Source: an uncultured Alistipes sp.
Lineage (GTDB): Bacteria > Bacteroidota > Bacteroidia > Bacteroidales > Rikenellaceae
NCBI GenBank assembly: GCA_944322005.1
Contig: CALUNL010000001.1
Location: forward strand, 1-64,000
DNA: 64,000 nt
Direction of reading: 5' to 3'
Positions 1-9,200 of the stretch are shown here, piece after piece. Positions within the stretch are counted from its first letter, which is position 1. Each line of letters opens with the position of its first letter. The translations under genes and the position numbers were made by a program. Below the pieces are notes generated by a model. The model made no database searches, was not told the DNA's origin, and worked only from the letters and a program-made list of their open reading frames with translations.

Positions 1-42
1 CCGATGGTACTGCACACGTTGTGGGAGAGTAGGTAGCCGCCT
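1..42 (+). rRNA. rrf: 5S ribosomal RNA, 3' end only
   Basis: The first 42 bases match the conserved 3' arm of a Bacteroidota 5S rRNA: the CCGATGGTACTGC stretch, then GTGGGAGAGTAGGT and a final GCCGCC. The rest of the 5S, and presumably the 16S-23S part of an rRNA operon, lies to the left of the window. A strong terminator follows within a few bases, as expected at the end of an rRNA operon. The exact 3' end is uncertain by a few bases. Confidence 0.85.
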
Positions 43-46
43 CTTC

Positions 47-78
47 AAGCCGGACAGACAACTGTCCGGCTTTTTTTT
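47..78 (+). terminator. Intrinsic terminator of the rRNA operon
   Basis: A perfect stem (GCCGGACAG at 49-57 with CTGTCCGGC at 62-70, extendable by AA/TT) with an ACAA loop is followed by eight T residues. This is a textbook Rho-independent terminator directly after the 5S rRNA. Confidence 0.93.
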
Positions 79-155
79 GTGCCCGGTCATCGGCATTTGT
101 GCGCCCCCAGGCCGATTATATCTTCTCCTCTCTCGGTTTTATCTACCTTTTTTGC

Positions 156-163
156 TAAATTTG
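156..163 (+). promoter_or_regulatory. Candidate promoter -7 box for mtlA-ptsHI
   Basis: TAAATTTG matches the Bacteroidota -7 consensus TAnnTTTG exactly and lies 55 bases before the chosen mtlA start. No clear TTTG is seen about 20 bases upstream, so only the -7 element supports this. It favours the start at 218 over more upstream codons. Confidence 0.45.
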
Positions 164-217
164 TTGTCGGCTACCGTTGCCGTGCTCTTTACGGAGCGGT
201 TTGTGCAGTGGCGACGG

Positions 218-2170
218 ATGAATTTCAATATGGAGACAAGAGACAGAATACAGAATTTCGGCAGGGCGTTGAGCTCGATGGTCATGCCCAATATCGGTGC
301 ATTCATCGCATGGGGTTTGCTTACGGCATTGTTCATCCCGACCGGATGGTGGCCGAACGAAAGGCTCAACGAGCTGGTTGCGCCGATGCTTACATACCTG
401 CTGCCGCTGCTTATTGCCTATACGGCGGGACACAACGTTGCGGGAGTAAGGGGAGGCGTTACGGCTGCCGTTGCTACTTCGGGAGTCATTGTCGGCAGCG
501 AGGTGCCGATGTTTATCGGGGCGATGATAATGGGCCCTTTGGCCGGTTGGGTGATAAAGCGTTTCGACAAGGCTGTCGAAGGCCATATACGGGCCGGTTT
601 CGAGATGCTGGTCAACAACTTCTCCATCGGAATCATCGGCATGCTGCTTGCCATTGCCGGATACTATACGATAGGACATGTGGTTTCGTCGCTTACTCTG
701 CTCTTGAGCACATGTGTGGAGGCGATAATGCGTCACGGCCTTTTGCCGCTCGTATCGATATTCGTCGAACCGGCAAAGGTGCTCTTTCTGAACAATGCCA
801 TAAACCACGGCATATTCTCCCCGATAGGAATCGCACAGGCGAAGGAGGCCGGCGACTCGATAATGTTCCTGCTTGAGACCAATCCGGGGCCGGGTCTCGG
901 TGTCCTGCTCGCATACTGGGCCTTCGGGCGCGGTGCGGCGCGCAGTTCCGCACCGGGAGCGGTGATAATACACCTGTTCGGAGGTATCCACGAGATATAT
1001 TTTCCGTATATCCTTGCCCGCCCGGTACTGATTCTGTCGACCATACTCGGCTCGGCGTCTGCCATATTCCTCTATTCGTTGACCGATGTCGGGCTGGTGG
1101 CTCCGGCATCGCCGGGCAGCATAATATCGGTGCTTGCGATGGCTCCGAAGGGCAAGACACTGCTCGTACTTGCGGGCGTGGTACTCTCAGCCGTGGTTTC
1201 GTTCGTCGTGTCGGCACCTTTCGTAAGGCGGGCGGAGACATTGCCTGAAAACCGCTTCAAACCCAAATACAAACGGCAGCAGGCCGCTGCGGCATCCGGT
1301 GCTGCGTCGATCGTATCGCCTGAACCGGTTGCAAAAACCGTTGCGGAGGCCGTGAAGGAGGTCAGACATGTCGTATTCGCCTGCGATGCCGGTATGGGTT
1401 CGAGCGCTTTGGGCGCCACGCGTTTCAGAAAGCGCATGCAGGATGCAGGCTCTTCGATAAGGGTTACCAACTCGGCCGTGGGTGCCGTACCTGCCGATGC
1501 CGATGTGGTGGTGTGCCAGGGAATACTTGCCGGACGGGCGGCCGCCTCGGCCCCGCAGGCGAGAATTGTGGAAATTTCGAATTTCCTTGAGGATGCGGCG
1601 CTCGATGCGCTGTTCGAGGAGTTGACGTCAACAGACTACCGTAATCCCGCAGTCGGCGGTGTCGCTGCTGCTTCCGGAGCGGAAAAAGATAAAGGAGATG
1701 AAGACGGCCATGAGCCGACGGCGGGAAACCTCTCTGCAGACGCGGAGGAGTTCCCCATTCTGCGCGCGGAGTGCATACGTCTGGGAATGCCGTCTGCGGA
1801 CCGTTGGAGCGCCATACGCGAAGCCGGCAGGCTGCTCGCCGGTGCCGGGTATGTCGATGCGTCGTATGTGGATGCCATGGTGGAGCGCGAACGCCTTGCC
1901 ACGACCTATATGGGGGAGGGTATAGCCATCCCGCACGGTACGTCGGAGGCCAAGCAGGGCGTTCTGCATACGGGAATAAGCGTGGTGCAGTATCCCGACG
2001 GCGCGGAGTTCGGTGACGAGCGTGCGCAGCTGGTAATCGGCATAGCCGGAGTGGGGGACAGCCATCTGGACGTGCTGGCGCGTGTCAGCGAGGCTCTTGA
2101 GGATCCAGACCTGCTCGAACGGCTCAAGACCACCTCGGATGTGAATGAGATATTGAATGCATTGAAATAG
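218..2170 (+). CDS. mtlA: PTS mannitol-type transporter subunit EIICBA (MtlA)
   Basis: This 650-residue protein imports and phosphorylates mannitol or a related hexitol at the inner membrane. Order of domains: membrane EIIC (about 1-340) opening with the family signature SMVMPNIGAFIAWG; EIIB with FACDAGMGSSALGA and phospho-Cys at about 389; EIIA at the C terminus with IPHGT and phospho-His at about 573. E. coli MtlA is 637 residues with Cys384 and His554, so the protein is full length. ATG at 218 gives an N terminus of the usual length; ATG at 230 is also possible. HPr and Enzyme I follow at once, giving a complete phosphorelay. No mannitol-1-phosphate dehydrogenase gene is in the window, so hexitol specificity rests on family resemblance. 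Confidence 0.92.
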   Translation: MNFNMETRDRIQNFGRALSSMVMPNIGAFIAWGLLTALFIPTGWWPNERLNELVAPMLTYLLPLLIAYTAGHNVAGVRGGVTAAVATSGVIVGSEVPMFIGAMIMGPLAGWVIKRFDKAVEGHIRAGFEMLVNNFSIGIIGMLLAIAGYYTIGHVVSSLTLLLSTCVEAIMRHGLLPLVSIFVEPAKVLFLNNAINHGIFSPIGIAQAKEAGDSIMFLLETNPGPGLGVLLAYWAFGRGAARSSAPGAVIIHLFGGIHEIYFPYILARPVLILSTILGSASAIFLYSLTDVGLVAPASPGSIISVLAMAPKGKTLLVLAGVVLSAVVSFVVSAPFVRRAETLPENRFKPKYKRQQAAAASGAASIVSPEPVAKTVAEAVKEVRHVVFACDAGMGSSALGATRFRKRMQDAGSSIRVTNSAVGAVPADADVVVCQGILAGRAAASAPQARIVEISNFLEDAALDALFEELTSTDYRNPAVGGVAAASGAEKDKGDEDGHEPTAGNLSADAEEFPILRAECIRLGMPSADRWSAIREAGRLLAGAGYVDASYVDAMVERERLATTYMGEGIAIPHGTSEAKQGVLHTGISVVQYPDGAEFGDERAQLVIGIAGVGDSHLDVLARVSEALEDPDLLERLKTTSDVNEILNALK

Positions 2171-2181
2171 TTTTTGAGAAC

Positions 2182-2442
2182 ATGTTATCCGAAAAAGTTA
2201 TTCTTACGGCTCCGAACGGCCTTCATGCAAGGCCGGCGGGTGAAATGGTTGCGATGATCAAGACGATGGACGGCAAGATACGCCTGACCGTTGGGGCGAA
2301 GAGCGTAAACGGGGCGTCGATGCTGTCGGTCCTGTCGCTCGGCATGAAGTCGGGCACCGAGGTCGAGGTTGCGGCCGAAGGCGGCGACGAGGCCGGAAAC
2401 CTGCGGCGCGTGGTGGAGTTTATCCGAAACATAAGTGAGTAA
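2182..2442 (+). CDS. ptsH: Phosphocarrier protein HPr
   Basis: An 86-residue HPr that shuttles phosphate from Enzyme I to the EIIA domain. The active-site context GLHARPA places phospho-His at residue 15, and Ser46 (VNGASMLS) sits at the usual regulatory position. It begins 11 bases after mtlA, and its stop codon overlaps the ptsI start (TAATG), so the three genes are almost surely one operon with translational coupling. I see no HPr kinase gene here, so use of Ser46 is unknown. Confidence 0.93.
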   Translation: MLSEKVILTAPNGLHARPAGEMVAMIKTMDGKIRLTVGAKSVNGASMLSVLSLGMKSGTEVEVAAEGGDEAGNLRRVVEFIRNISE

Positions 2443-4055
2443 TGAAACGCATCGTGTCGCCCGTAAGGGCATCCGAAGGTGTTGCCGTTGGACGGGCGTA
2501 TGTGGTAAGGCGCTCCGTTGCCGCCTCGACGGCGGTGTGCGGTGACGTGAAGTCGGAACGTGACCGTTTCGAGCGGGCGCTCGAGACAAGCATATCGCAG
2601 CTGTCCGAACTTGCGGCCGGGGACGGCATATTTGCCGCTCATGTCGAGATTGCTCGTGACGATATGCTGCGCGATGGCGTGTTGTCGCATATCTCCGACG
2701 GGATGCCGGCTGCGGAGGCGGTAAAGTGTACCGGAGAGGAGATTGCGGCGATGTTCGCCGATATCGACGACGAGTATCTTCGCGCGAGGGTGGACGATGT
2801 ACGCGATGTGGTGTCGCGCATAGGGGCCAACCTCTCTGGCGGAGTCGTCAATCCGTTCGAGGGTGTTCGTGACGGCGACGTGATAGTGGCCGACACGCTT
2901 GCCCCGTCGGATATGGCCATGATCGACTTCTCGCTTGTTCGGGGCTTCGTTACCGAGGCGGGCAGCGCTACAAGCCACGTCTGCATAATAGCCCGTAACC
3001 GTGGCATTCCGGCCGTGGTCGGGGCATGCGGATGCACCTCTGCCGTAGCCGACGGGGAGACGGTTGCCGTGGACGCTGCGAACGGTGAGGTGCTCTTCGC
3101 GCTCGGAGAGGACGATGAACGTGTGTACCGCAGTAAGGCCGATGCCTGGTATGGGGAGCGCGCGTCGGACTCTGCGGTGAAGGATTTGCATCCGCGCGAC
3201 GCCAGTGGTCGCGAAATTGCCGTATATGCCAATGCCGGCAGTGTGGAGGAGGTGCGGGCAGCCGTTGCCGCAGGCGCCGACGGCATAGGTCTTTTCAGAA
3301 GCGAATTCCTATACATGTCCGAGGCGGAGGAACCGTCCGAGGAGCGGCAGTATGAGGTATATGCGGCGGCAGCATGCGCATGCGGCGGCCGGCCGCTGAC
3401 AATACGCACGCTCGATGCCGGAGGGGACAAGATGATTCCCTACATGGATTTCGGGCACGAGGATAATCCGTTCATGGGTTGGCGTGCGATACGCGTTTCG
3501 CTCTCGTGCCGGGAGATGTTCAAGCGGCAGCTGCGCGCGATCCTGCGAGCCGGTGCCGTGGGCGATGTCAGGGTGATGTTCCCGATGGTTACGGATATGT
3601 CGGAATTGCGGGAGACGAAGTCCATACTCGAGGAGTGCAAGTCGGAACTTTCGTCCGAAGGCATTGCCTATGACAGCGATATCCGCGTCGGAGTCATGAT
3701 TGAGACCCCGGCTGCGGTGTTGATTGCCCGCGATCTCGCTGCGGAGTGCGATTTTTTCAGCATAGGCACCAACGACCTTACGCAGTATGTCATGGCGGCC
3801 GACAGGGCCAATGCCCGGGTAAGCGCCTTGTGCAACCCGATGACGGATGCGGTGCGACGTGCCATACGTATGACGATAGAGGCTGCGGATGCGGCCGGAA
3901 TCGAGTGCGGCATGTGCGGCGAGATGGCGTCGGATGCGGCGGCCGCCGGTGTGCTGCTGGAGGCGGGGTTGCGCGAGTTCAGCGTCAATATCTCTTCGAT
4001 AGGACGCATCAAGCGCAGTCTGTGTGCGCTGTGTCGGGATTCGGATAGAGAATGA
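2442..4055 (+). CDS. ptsI: PTS Enzyme I (phosphoenolpyruvate-protein phosphotransferase)
   Basis: This 537-residue cytoplasmic enzyme takes phosphate from PEP and passes it to HPr. The phosphohistidine swivel domain carries SATSHVCIIARN with the active His at about 179. The PEP-binding barrel shows TLDAGGDK, SIGTNDLTQY and the catalytic-acid segment ECGMCGEMA with Cys at about 492. E. coli EI is 575 residues with His189 and Cys502, so this one is slightly short but has every core motif. The start ATG overlaps the ptsH stop. A hairpin lies just past its own stop. Confidence 0.94.
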   Translation: MKRIVSPVRASEGVAVGRAYVVRRSVAASTAVCGDVKSERDRFERALETSISQLSELAAGDGIFAAHVEIARDDMLRDGVLSHISDGMPAAEAVKCTGEEIAAMFADIDDEYLRARVDDVRDVVSRIGANLSGGVVNPFEGVRDGDVIVADTLAPSDMAMIDFSLVRGFVTEAGSATSHVCIIARNRGIPAVVGACGCTSAVADGETVAVDAANGEVLFALGEDDERVYRSKADAWYGERASDSAVKDLHPRDASGREIAVYANAGSVEEVRAAVAAGADGIGLFRSEFLYMSEAEEPSEERQYEVYAAAACACGGRPLTIRTLDAGGDKMIPYMDFGHEDNPFMGWRAIRVSLSCREMFKRQLRAILRAGAVGDVRVMFPMVTDMSELRETKSILEECKSELSSEGIAYDSDIRVGVMIETPAAVLIARDLAAECDFFSIGTNDLTQYVMAADRANARVSALCNPMTDAVRRAIRMTIEAADAAGIECGMCGEMASDAAAAGVLLEAGLREFSVNISSIGRIKRSLCALCRDSDRE

Positions 4056-4058
4056 CGG

Positions 4059-4103
4059 CCTGCCGGCGGAGGGTGTCAGAGGTCCAGCAGACCCTCCGGC
4101 AGG
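4059..4103. terminator. Hairpin between convergent ptsI and rimM
   Basis: CCTGCCGGCGGAGGGT (4059-4074) pairs with ACCCTCCGGCAGG (4091-4103), leaving a three-base bulge. The right arm lies inside the rimM 3' end. There is no T-run on either side, so it is a possible bidirectional terminator or 3'-end stabiliser rather than a classical one. Confidence 0.4.
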
Positions 4104-4570
4104 TTCATGCGTATCGTGTGCCGGTCGATGTCGATGTGTTCCACGAACTCCTCGACGGCCGGCACAAGACATTCTTTGCCGTCGACGGTAATCTCGAACA
4201 GCGGGTTGACATCGCTGTCGTAGAAGTCGGTCACCTTTCCGTTGCCGTAGTCGGTCTCGACATTGAAGCCTATGAGATCTTCGGGCTCGAACGACTCCTC
4301 CTCTTCATCGTCATCCGTCTCGATATAGAGCTCCTTCCCCGTGAGCATTCCGGCTCTGTAGGGGGTGTCGATATCGGCTATGGATGCCACGGCTCCCGTT
4401 GCGCCGCGCCTTGCGAAGGAGTCGAGAAAGAGAGGAACAACCAGCGAGTCCACTTTCGTGAACAGCGGTTGTTCCTCCCAGTTGAAATCGTCGGGGAAGT
4501 CGTCGTAAAGGGCCAGGTTTACCTCGCCTCTGTCTCCGAAGAGCTTTACGATACGACCTACCGCCAACAT
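4076..4570 (-). CDS. rimM: Ribosome maturation factor RimM
   Basis: A 164-residue 16S rRNA processing factor that binds S19 in the maturing 30S head. The N-terminal barrel starts LAVGRIVKLFGDRGEV, and the C-terminal PRC-barrel part includes LIGFNVETDYGNGKVTDF and VDGKECLVPAVEEFV. An acidic insert (DDDEEEES) separates them. The reading frame stays open upstream into rpsP, but that extension is the rpsP tail read in another frame; the ATG at 4570, just after the rpsP stop, gives the family N terminus. Co-transcribed with rpsP. Confidence 0.9.
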   Translation of the reverse strand: MLAVGRIVKLFGDRGEVNLALYDDFPDDFNWEEQPLFTKVDSLVVPLFLDSFARRGATGAVASIADIDTPYRAGMLTGKELYIETDDDEEEESFEPEDLIGFNVETDYGNGKVTDFYDSDVNPLFEITVDGKECLVPAVEEFVEHIDIDRHTIRMNLPEGLLDL

Positions 4571-4583
4571 CTGCTCCGGAAAT

Positions 4584-5144
4584 TTACTCTGCAGCCGGAG
4601 TCTCAGCTTCAGCGGCAGGAGCCTCTGCAGCCTCGGCGTTCTCCTCCGCAGCTGCGGCAGCAGCCTCCTCGGCAGCCTTTGCAGCCTCGGCCTTCTTCTC
4701 GGCAACGGCCTTTGCGCGGGCCTCGTTAACGGCGGCCTCTGCAGTCAGACGGGCCTTCTCCTCGGCCTTTGCGGCAGTCGAAATCTTGTTGACCTTGGCA
4801 GCGATCTTGCCCTCCTTCTCACCGAGCCACTTGTTGAACTTGGCCTCTGCGTCGGATTCGGAGAATGCACCCTTGGCTACGCCGCCCAGCAGGTGTTTCT
4901 TGTAGAGTACGCCCTTGTACGAGAGTATCGCACGGGCGGTGTCGGTAGGTTGCGCGCCTTTCATTAACCAACTCAGAGCTTGCTCGAAGTTCAAGTCGAT
5001 CGTAGCAGGATTCGTGTTAGGGTTGTAGGTACCCAGTTTCTCGATAAATTTACCATCACGTGGCGCTCTGCTATCTGCAACGACAATGTGATAGAAGGCG
5101 TAACCCTTCTTTCCATGACGTGCCAAACGAATTTTAACAGCCAT
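4584..5144 (-). CDS. rpsP: 30S ribosomal protein S16 with long Ala/Glu-rich tail
   Basis: The first roughly 80 residues are a canonical S16 ([20 protein letters not shown], then KLGTYNP and [14 protein letters not shown]). The total of 186 residues is about twice the bacterial norm because of a C-terminal Lys/Ala/Glu-rich extension ending in a run of Ala and Glu. Longer S16 proteins with such tails occur in Bacteroidota. It leads the rpsP-rimM pair and has a well-formed promoter upstream. Confidence 0.95.
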   Translation of the reverse strand: MAVKIRLARHGKKGYAFYHIVVADSRAPRDGKFIEKLGTYNPNTNPATIDLNFEQALSWLMKGAQPTDTARAILSYKGVLYKKHLLGGVAKGAFSESDAEAKFNKWLGEKEGKIAAKVNKISTAAKAEEKARLTAEAAVNEARAKAVAEKKAEAAKAAEEAAAAAAEENAEAAEAPAAEAETPAAE

Positions 5145-5206
5145 TTGCTATAAAATTTTTAATGAATAAAGTAATTAAACGCTAACCCACTTCGGATTAA
5201 TCGGCA

Positions 5207-5237
5207 CAAAAGTAATAAAAAATAATGATTTACAACC
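5207..5237 (-). promoter_or_regulatory. Promoter of rpsP-rimM
   Basis: Read on the minus strand there is a TTG (plus-strand CAA 5233-5235), about 18 bases, then TACTTTTG (5207-5214), which fits the Bacteroidota TTG / TAnnTTTG pattern. Transcription would start about 55-60 bases before the rpsP ATG. Confidence 0.7.
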
Positions 5238-5342
5238 ACTGCCGGCCCTAAATTGTCGAATATTTTATCACTTTCGCCCTGTTGTGGCAGGCACGTTTGC
5301 GGACGGGCACGCATGTCCGTATGTGAGGAGGGGATGCGCCGC

Positions 5343-5373
5343 TTGGCGGATATTCCAAAAAAGAATATATTTG
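5343..5373 (+). promoter_or_regulatory. Promoter of the ZIP transporter gene, with internal palindrome
   Basis: TTG (5343-5345), a 20-base spacer and TATATTTG (5366-5373) match the Bacteroidota promoter pattern. Between and overlapping the boxes is an inverted repeat, ATATTC (5350-5355) and GAATAT (5363-5368), in the right place to be a repressor operator. The start codon is 22 bases after the -7 box. Confidence 0.7.
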
Positions 5374-5394
5374 CCTTCGTAACACTCTTCGGAT

Positions 5395-6177
5395 ATGGAA
5401 AAGATATTGCTCATACTTACGCTTCCGTTCCTCGGAACACTCCTCGGCTCTTCGGCCGTACTGTTTGTCAACGAGCGCTTTACGGTGCGCTTCCAGAATA
5501 CGCTGCTCGGATTCGCCTCCGGAGTGATGGTGGCCGCCTCGGTGTGGTCGCTTCTGATTCCGTCGATTGACGAGGCCGCAGGGTCCGGGCATGCTGCCGC
5601 ATGGATTCCTGCCGTCGTCGGATTCATGGTCGGAATCGGATTCATGCTCCTGCTGGATGCCCTGACGCCGCACCTGCACCTGGGCAGCGACAAACCGGAG
5701 GGCCCGCACTCTTCGCTCGGCCGTTCGGCCATGCTCGTTATGGCCGTCACGCTGCACAACATCCCGGAGGGCATGGCAGTCGGAGTTGTCGCCGCCGGCG
5801 CCATCACGGGTCAGGTGGAGATGTCGCTTGCCGGTGCGTTGGCCTTGTCGGTGGGAATCGCCATACAGAACATTCCCGAGGGCGCGATAATATCGCTGCC
5901 GCTGCGCGCCGGCGGAAACTCTCGCGGAAAGTCGTTCGCATACGGGGCATTGTCGGGCATAGTGGAGCCTGCGGCTGCCGTGGTTACGATATTGCTGATA
6001 GAGCACCTTATGGGTGCATTCCCGTACCTGCTCGCATTCGCCGCAGGCGCCATGATATACGTCGTGGTGGAGGAGCTTATCCCGGAGTCCCACAGCGGGG
6101 AGCATTCCAACCTCTCGACCGTCGGTTTCGCCGTCGGCTTTGCGCTGATGATGGTGCTCGACGTGGCATTGGGATAG
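5395..6177 (+). CDS. ZIP family metal transporter
   Basis: A 260-residue polytopic inner-membrane protein, length typical of bacterial ZIP (ZupT/GufA-like) importers of zinc and related divalent metals. Helix IV carries HNIPEG (His at about 121) and helix V carries QNIPEG (Gln at about 158), the paired motifs that line the binuclear metal site; the next conserved segment is VVEELIPES. A short His-containing loop (HLHLGSDKPEGPH) lies before helix IV. The gene stands alone and converges on nifJ with a shared terminator. The metal cannot be told from sequence; Zn2+ is most likely. Confidence 0.88.
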   Translation: MEKILLILTLPFLGTLLGSSAVLFVNERFTVRFQNTLLGFASGVMVAASVWSLLIPSIDEAAGSGHAAAWIPAVVGFMVGIGFMLLLDALTPHLHLGSDKPEGPHSSLGRSAMLVMAVTLHNIPEGMAVGVVAAGAITGQVEMSLAGALALSVGIAIQNIPEGAIISLPLRAGGNSRGKSFAYGALSGIVEPAAAVVTILLIEHLMGAFPYLLAFAAGAMIYVVVEELIPESHSGEHSNLSTVGFAVGFALMMVLDVALG

Positions 6178-6196
6178 CCAATGCGAAACAAAAAAA

Positions 6197-6226
6197 ATCC
6201 GCACGCCGAAGCGTGCGGATTTTTTC
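6197..6226. terminator. Bidirectional terminator between the ZIP gene and nifJ
   Basis: ATCCGCACGC and GCGTGCGGAT form a perfect stem with a CGAA tetraloop. An A-run lies on the left and a T-run on the right, so it should terminate transcripts from both sides. Confidence 0.92.
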
Positions 6227-6243
6227 ATTTGCGGAGTCCGTTA

Positions 6244-9200
6244 TCAGTACTGCTCCTTGCTGCGGCGCACGTAGCTCTGGTAACGCCACTTGGCATTCTC
6301 CTCTGCGGCCTTGAAGAGCTCCTCGGCCTCCTCCGGGAACGACTTCTGGAGCGAGGTGTAGCGCACCTCCTTCATGAGGAAGTCGCGGAACTTCGACCAG
6401 TCAGGCTCCTTCGAGTCGAGGACGAACGGATTCTTGCCCTGCTCCTCAAGCAGCGGGTTGTAGTGCCACAGGTGCCAGTATCCGCACTCCACGGCCTGCT
6501 TGCCGACGGTCTGCGTGCGGGACATTCCGCCCTTGATGCCGTGGTTGATGCACGGTGCGTAGGCGATGATGAGCGACGGACCAGGGTAGGCCTCGGCCTC
6601 CTTGAGCACGTTGAACAGCTGTGCCTGCGAACCGCCTATCGATACCTGTGCGACATATACGTATCCGTATGTCATTGCGATTGCGCCGAGGTCCTTCTTG
6701 CGGATGCGCTTGCCCATCGATGCGAACTTCGCAACGGCGCCGACCGGGGTCGACTTCGAGGACTGGCCTCCGGTGTTGGAGTATACCTCGGTGTCCACTA
6801 CGAGGATGTTCACGTCGGCTCCGCTGGCGATGACGTGGTCAACGCCGCCGAAACCTATGTCGTAACCCCATCCGTCGCCGCCGATAATCCACTGCGACTT
6901 CTTGACGAGGTACTTCTTCAGTTCGAGAATCTGGCGGCAGTAGTCGCAGCCGCAGGCCTCGCACATCGGGATGAGACGCGCGCTGACCTCCGCCGACTTG
7001 GCGGCGAGGTTGCGGTTGTCAATCCACTCCTGCATGGTCGCCTTGAGCTCGGCCGAGCACTTGTTGCACGAAGCGATAGCCTCCTCCATGATATTCTTGA
7101 GGCGGTCGCGGAGCTGCTCCACACCCAGGTGCATTCCGAGTCCGTACTCGGCGTTGTCCTCGAAGAGGGAGTTGGCCCATGCCGGTCCGTGACCCTCGGC
7201 GTTGGTGCAGTACGGCGTCGAAGGAGCCGAAGCGGAGTAGATGGATGTACATCCCGTTGCATTGGCCACCATCATACGCTCGCCGAAGAGCTGCGTTATG
7301 GTCTTGATGTACGGGGTCTCGCCGCAGCCTGCGCATGCGCCCGAGAACTCGAACAGCGGCTGTGCGAACTGGCTTCCCTTGACATTCTTCTCGCGGTCGG
7401 CGCTCTTGTAGCCCACTACCTTGTGCATGTACTCCCAGCGCGCCTCCTGCTCAACCTGCGTTGCGAGCGGCTTCAGTACGAGAGCCTTCTCCTTTGCAGG
7501 GCAGATGTCGACGCAGTTGCCGCATCCCGTACAGTCGAGCGGCGAAACCTGTATGCGGAACTTGTACTCCTTGGTGTTTCCGATACCCTGCTTGAAGGTG
7601 GTGCCGGCAGGTGCGTTAGCGGCCTGCTCCTCCGTTGCGAGGAACGGGCGGATGGCGGCGTGAGGGCAGACGTAGGAGCACTGGTTGCACTGGATACAGT
7701 TGTCGACAATCCACTCCGGAACGTTTACCGCGATGCCGCGCTTCTCCCATGCGGCCGTACCGTTGTCCCACGAGCCGTCCTCGCGGCCGTTGAACGCCGA
7801 TACCGGCAGCAGGTCGCCCTTGAGGGCGTTTATAGGGTCTACGACCTTGCGGACGAACTCCGGACGGGAGAGGTCAACATTGTGGTGCTCCTCCTTGAGG
7901 ACTATGTCGGCCCACTCGGCCGGAACCTCGACCTTCTCTACGGATTTTCCGCCGGCGTCGACCGCGGCGTAGTTCATGTTGACGATATCTTCGCCCTTCT
8001 TGCCGTAGGACTTGTAGATGGCCTTCTTCATCTCCTCTACGGCCTTGTCGAACGGAATGACGTTGGCAATCTTGAAGAATGCCGACTGCATGATGGTGTT
8101 CGTGCGCGAACCGAGTCCGAGCTCGGCGGCAATCTTGGTCGCGTTGATGATGTAGAAGTTGATATGGTTCTTTGCCAGATATACCTTCATGTGGTCCGGA
8201 AGCGTGCGGCAGGTGGTCTGCGCGTCGTTCACGGAGTTGAGCAGGAACGAGCCGCCCTTCTTGAGGCCCTTGAGTACGTCGTACTTGTCGACATACGACG
8301 GAACGTGGCAGGCGATGAAGTCAGGCGTCGTAACCAGGTATGGCGAGGTGATCGGCTTGTCGCCGAAACGCAGGTGCGACGAGGTGTAGCCGCCGCTCTT
8401 CTTCGAGTCGTAGGAGAAGTATGCCTGGCAGTACTTGTCGGTCGTGCCACCGATAATCTTGATGGAGTTCTTGTTGGCTCCGACGGTTCCGTCGGCACCC
8501 AGTCCGAAGAATACGGCCTCGAAGGTTCCCTCCTTGGCCATCGATATCTCCTCGCCGACCGGCAGCGAGAGGTTCGTCACGTCGTCGACGATACCCACCG
8601 TGAAGTGGTTCTTCGGCTCTGCGAGCGCCATGTTGGCGAATACGGCCAGCATCTGTGCCGGGGTGGTGTCCTTCGACGAGAGACCGTAGCGTCCGCCGAT
8701 GATGCGCGGCTGGAGCTCGTTTCCGTAGAAGGCATCGACGATGTCGAGGTAGAGAGGCTCTCCGTTTGCTCCCGGCTCCTTGGTGCGGTCGAGCACACAG
8801 AGTGTGCGGACGCTCTTCGGCAGTACGTCGAAGAGGTATTTTGCGGAGAACGGACGGTAGAGGTGTACGGTAACCACGCCGACCTTCTCGCCGCGTGCGG
8901 TGAGGTAGTCGACGCACTCCTTGATGGTCTCCGTCACGGAACCCATGGCGACGATTACGCGCTCGGCATCCTTCGCTCCATAATATACGAACGGCTTGTA
9001 TTCACGGCCGGTGATTGCCGAAATCTGCTTCATGTAGTCGGCCACCATATCCGGTACCGCATCGTAGAACTTGTTGGAAGCCTCGCGGGTCTGGAAATAG
9101 ATGTCCGGGTTCTGCGCCGTACCTCTCGTTATCGGGGTCTCCGGGTTGAGCGCGCGGTCGCGGAACTCGCGCAGTGCCTTGCGGTCGAGCAGCGAGGTGA

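Noticed and set aside
4571-4705. N-terminal extension of rimM into rpsP
   Set aside because: The added residues are the Ala/Glu tail of rpsP read in another frame; the family start is the ATG at 4570.
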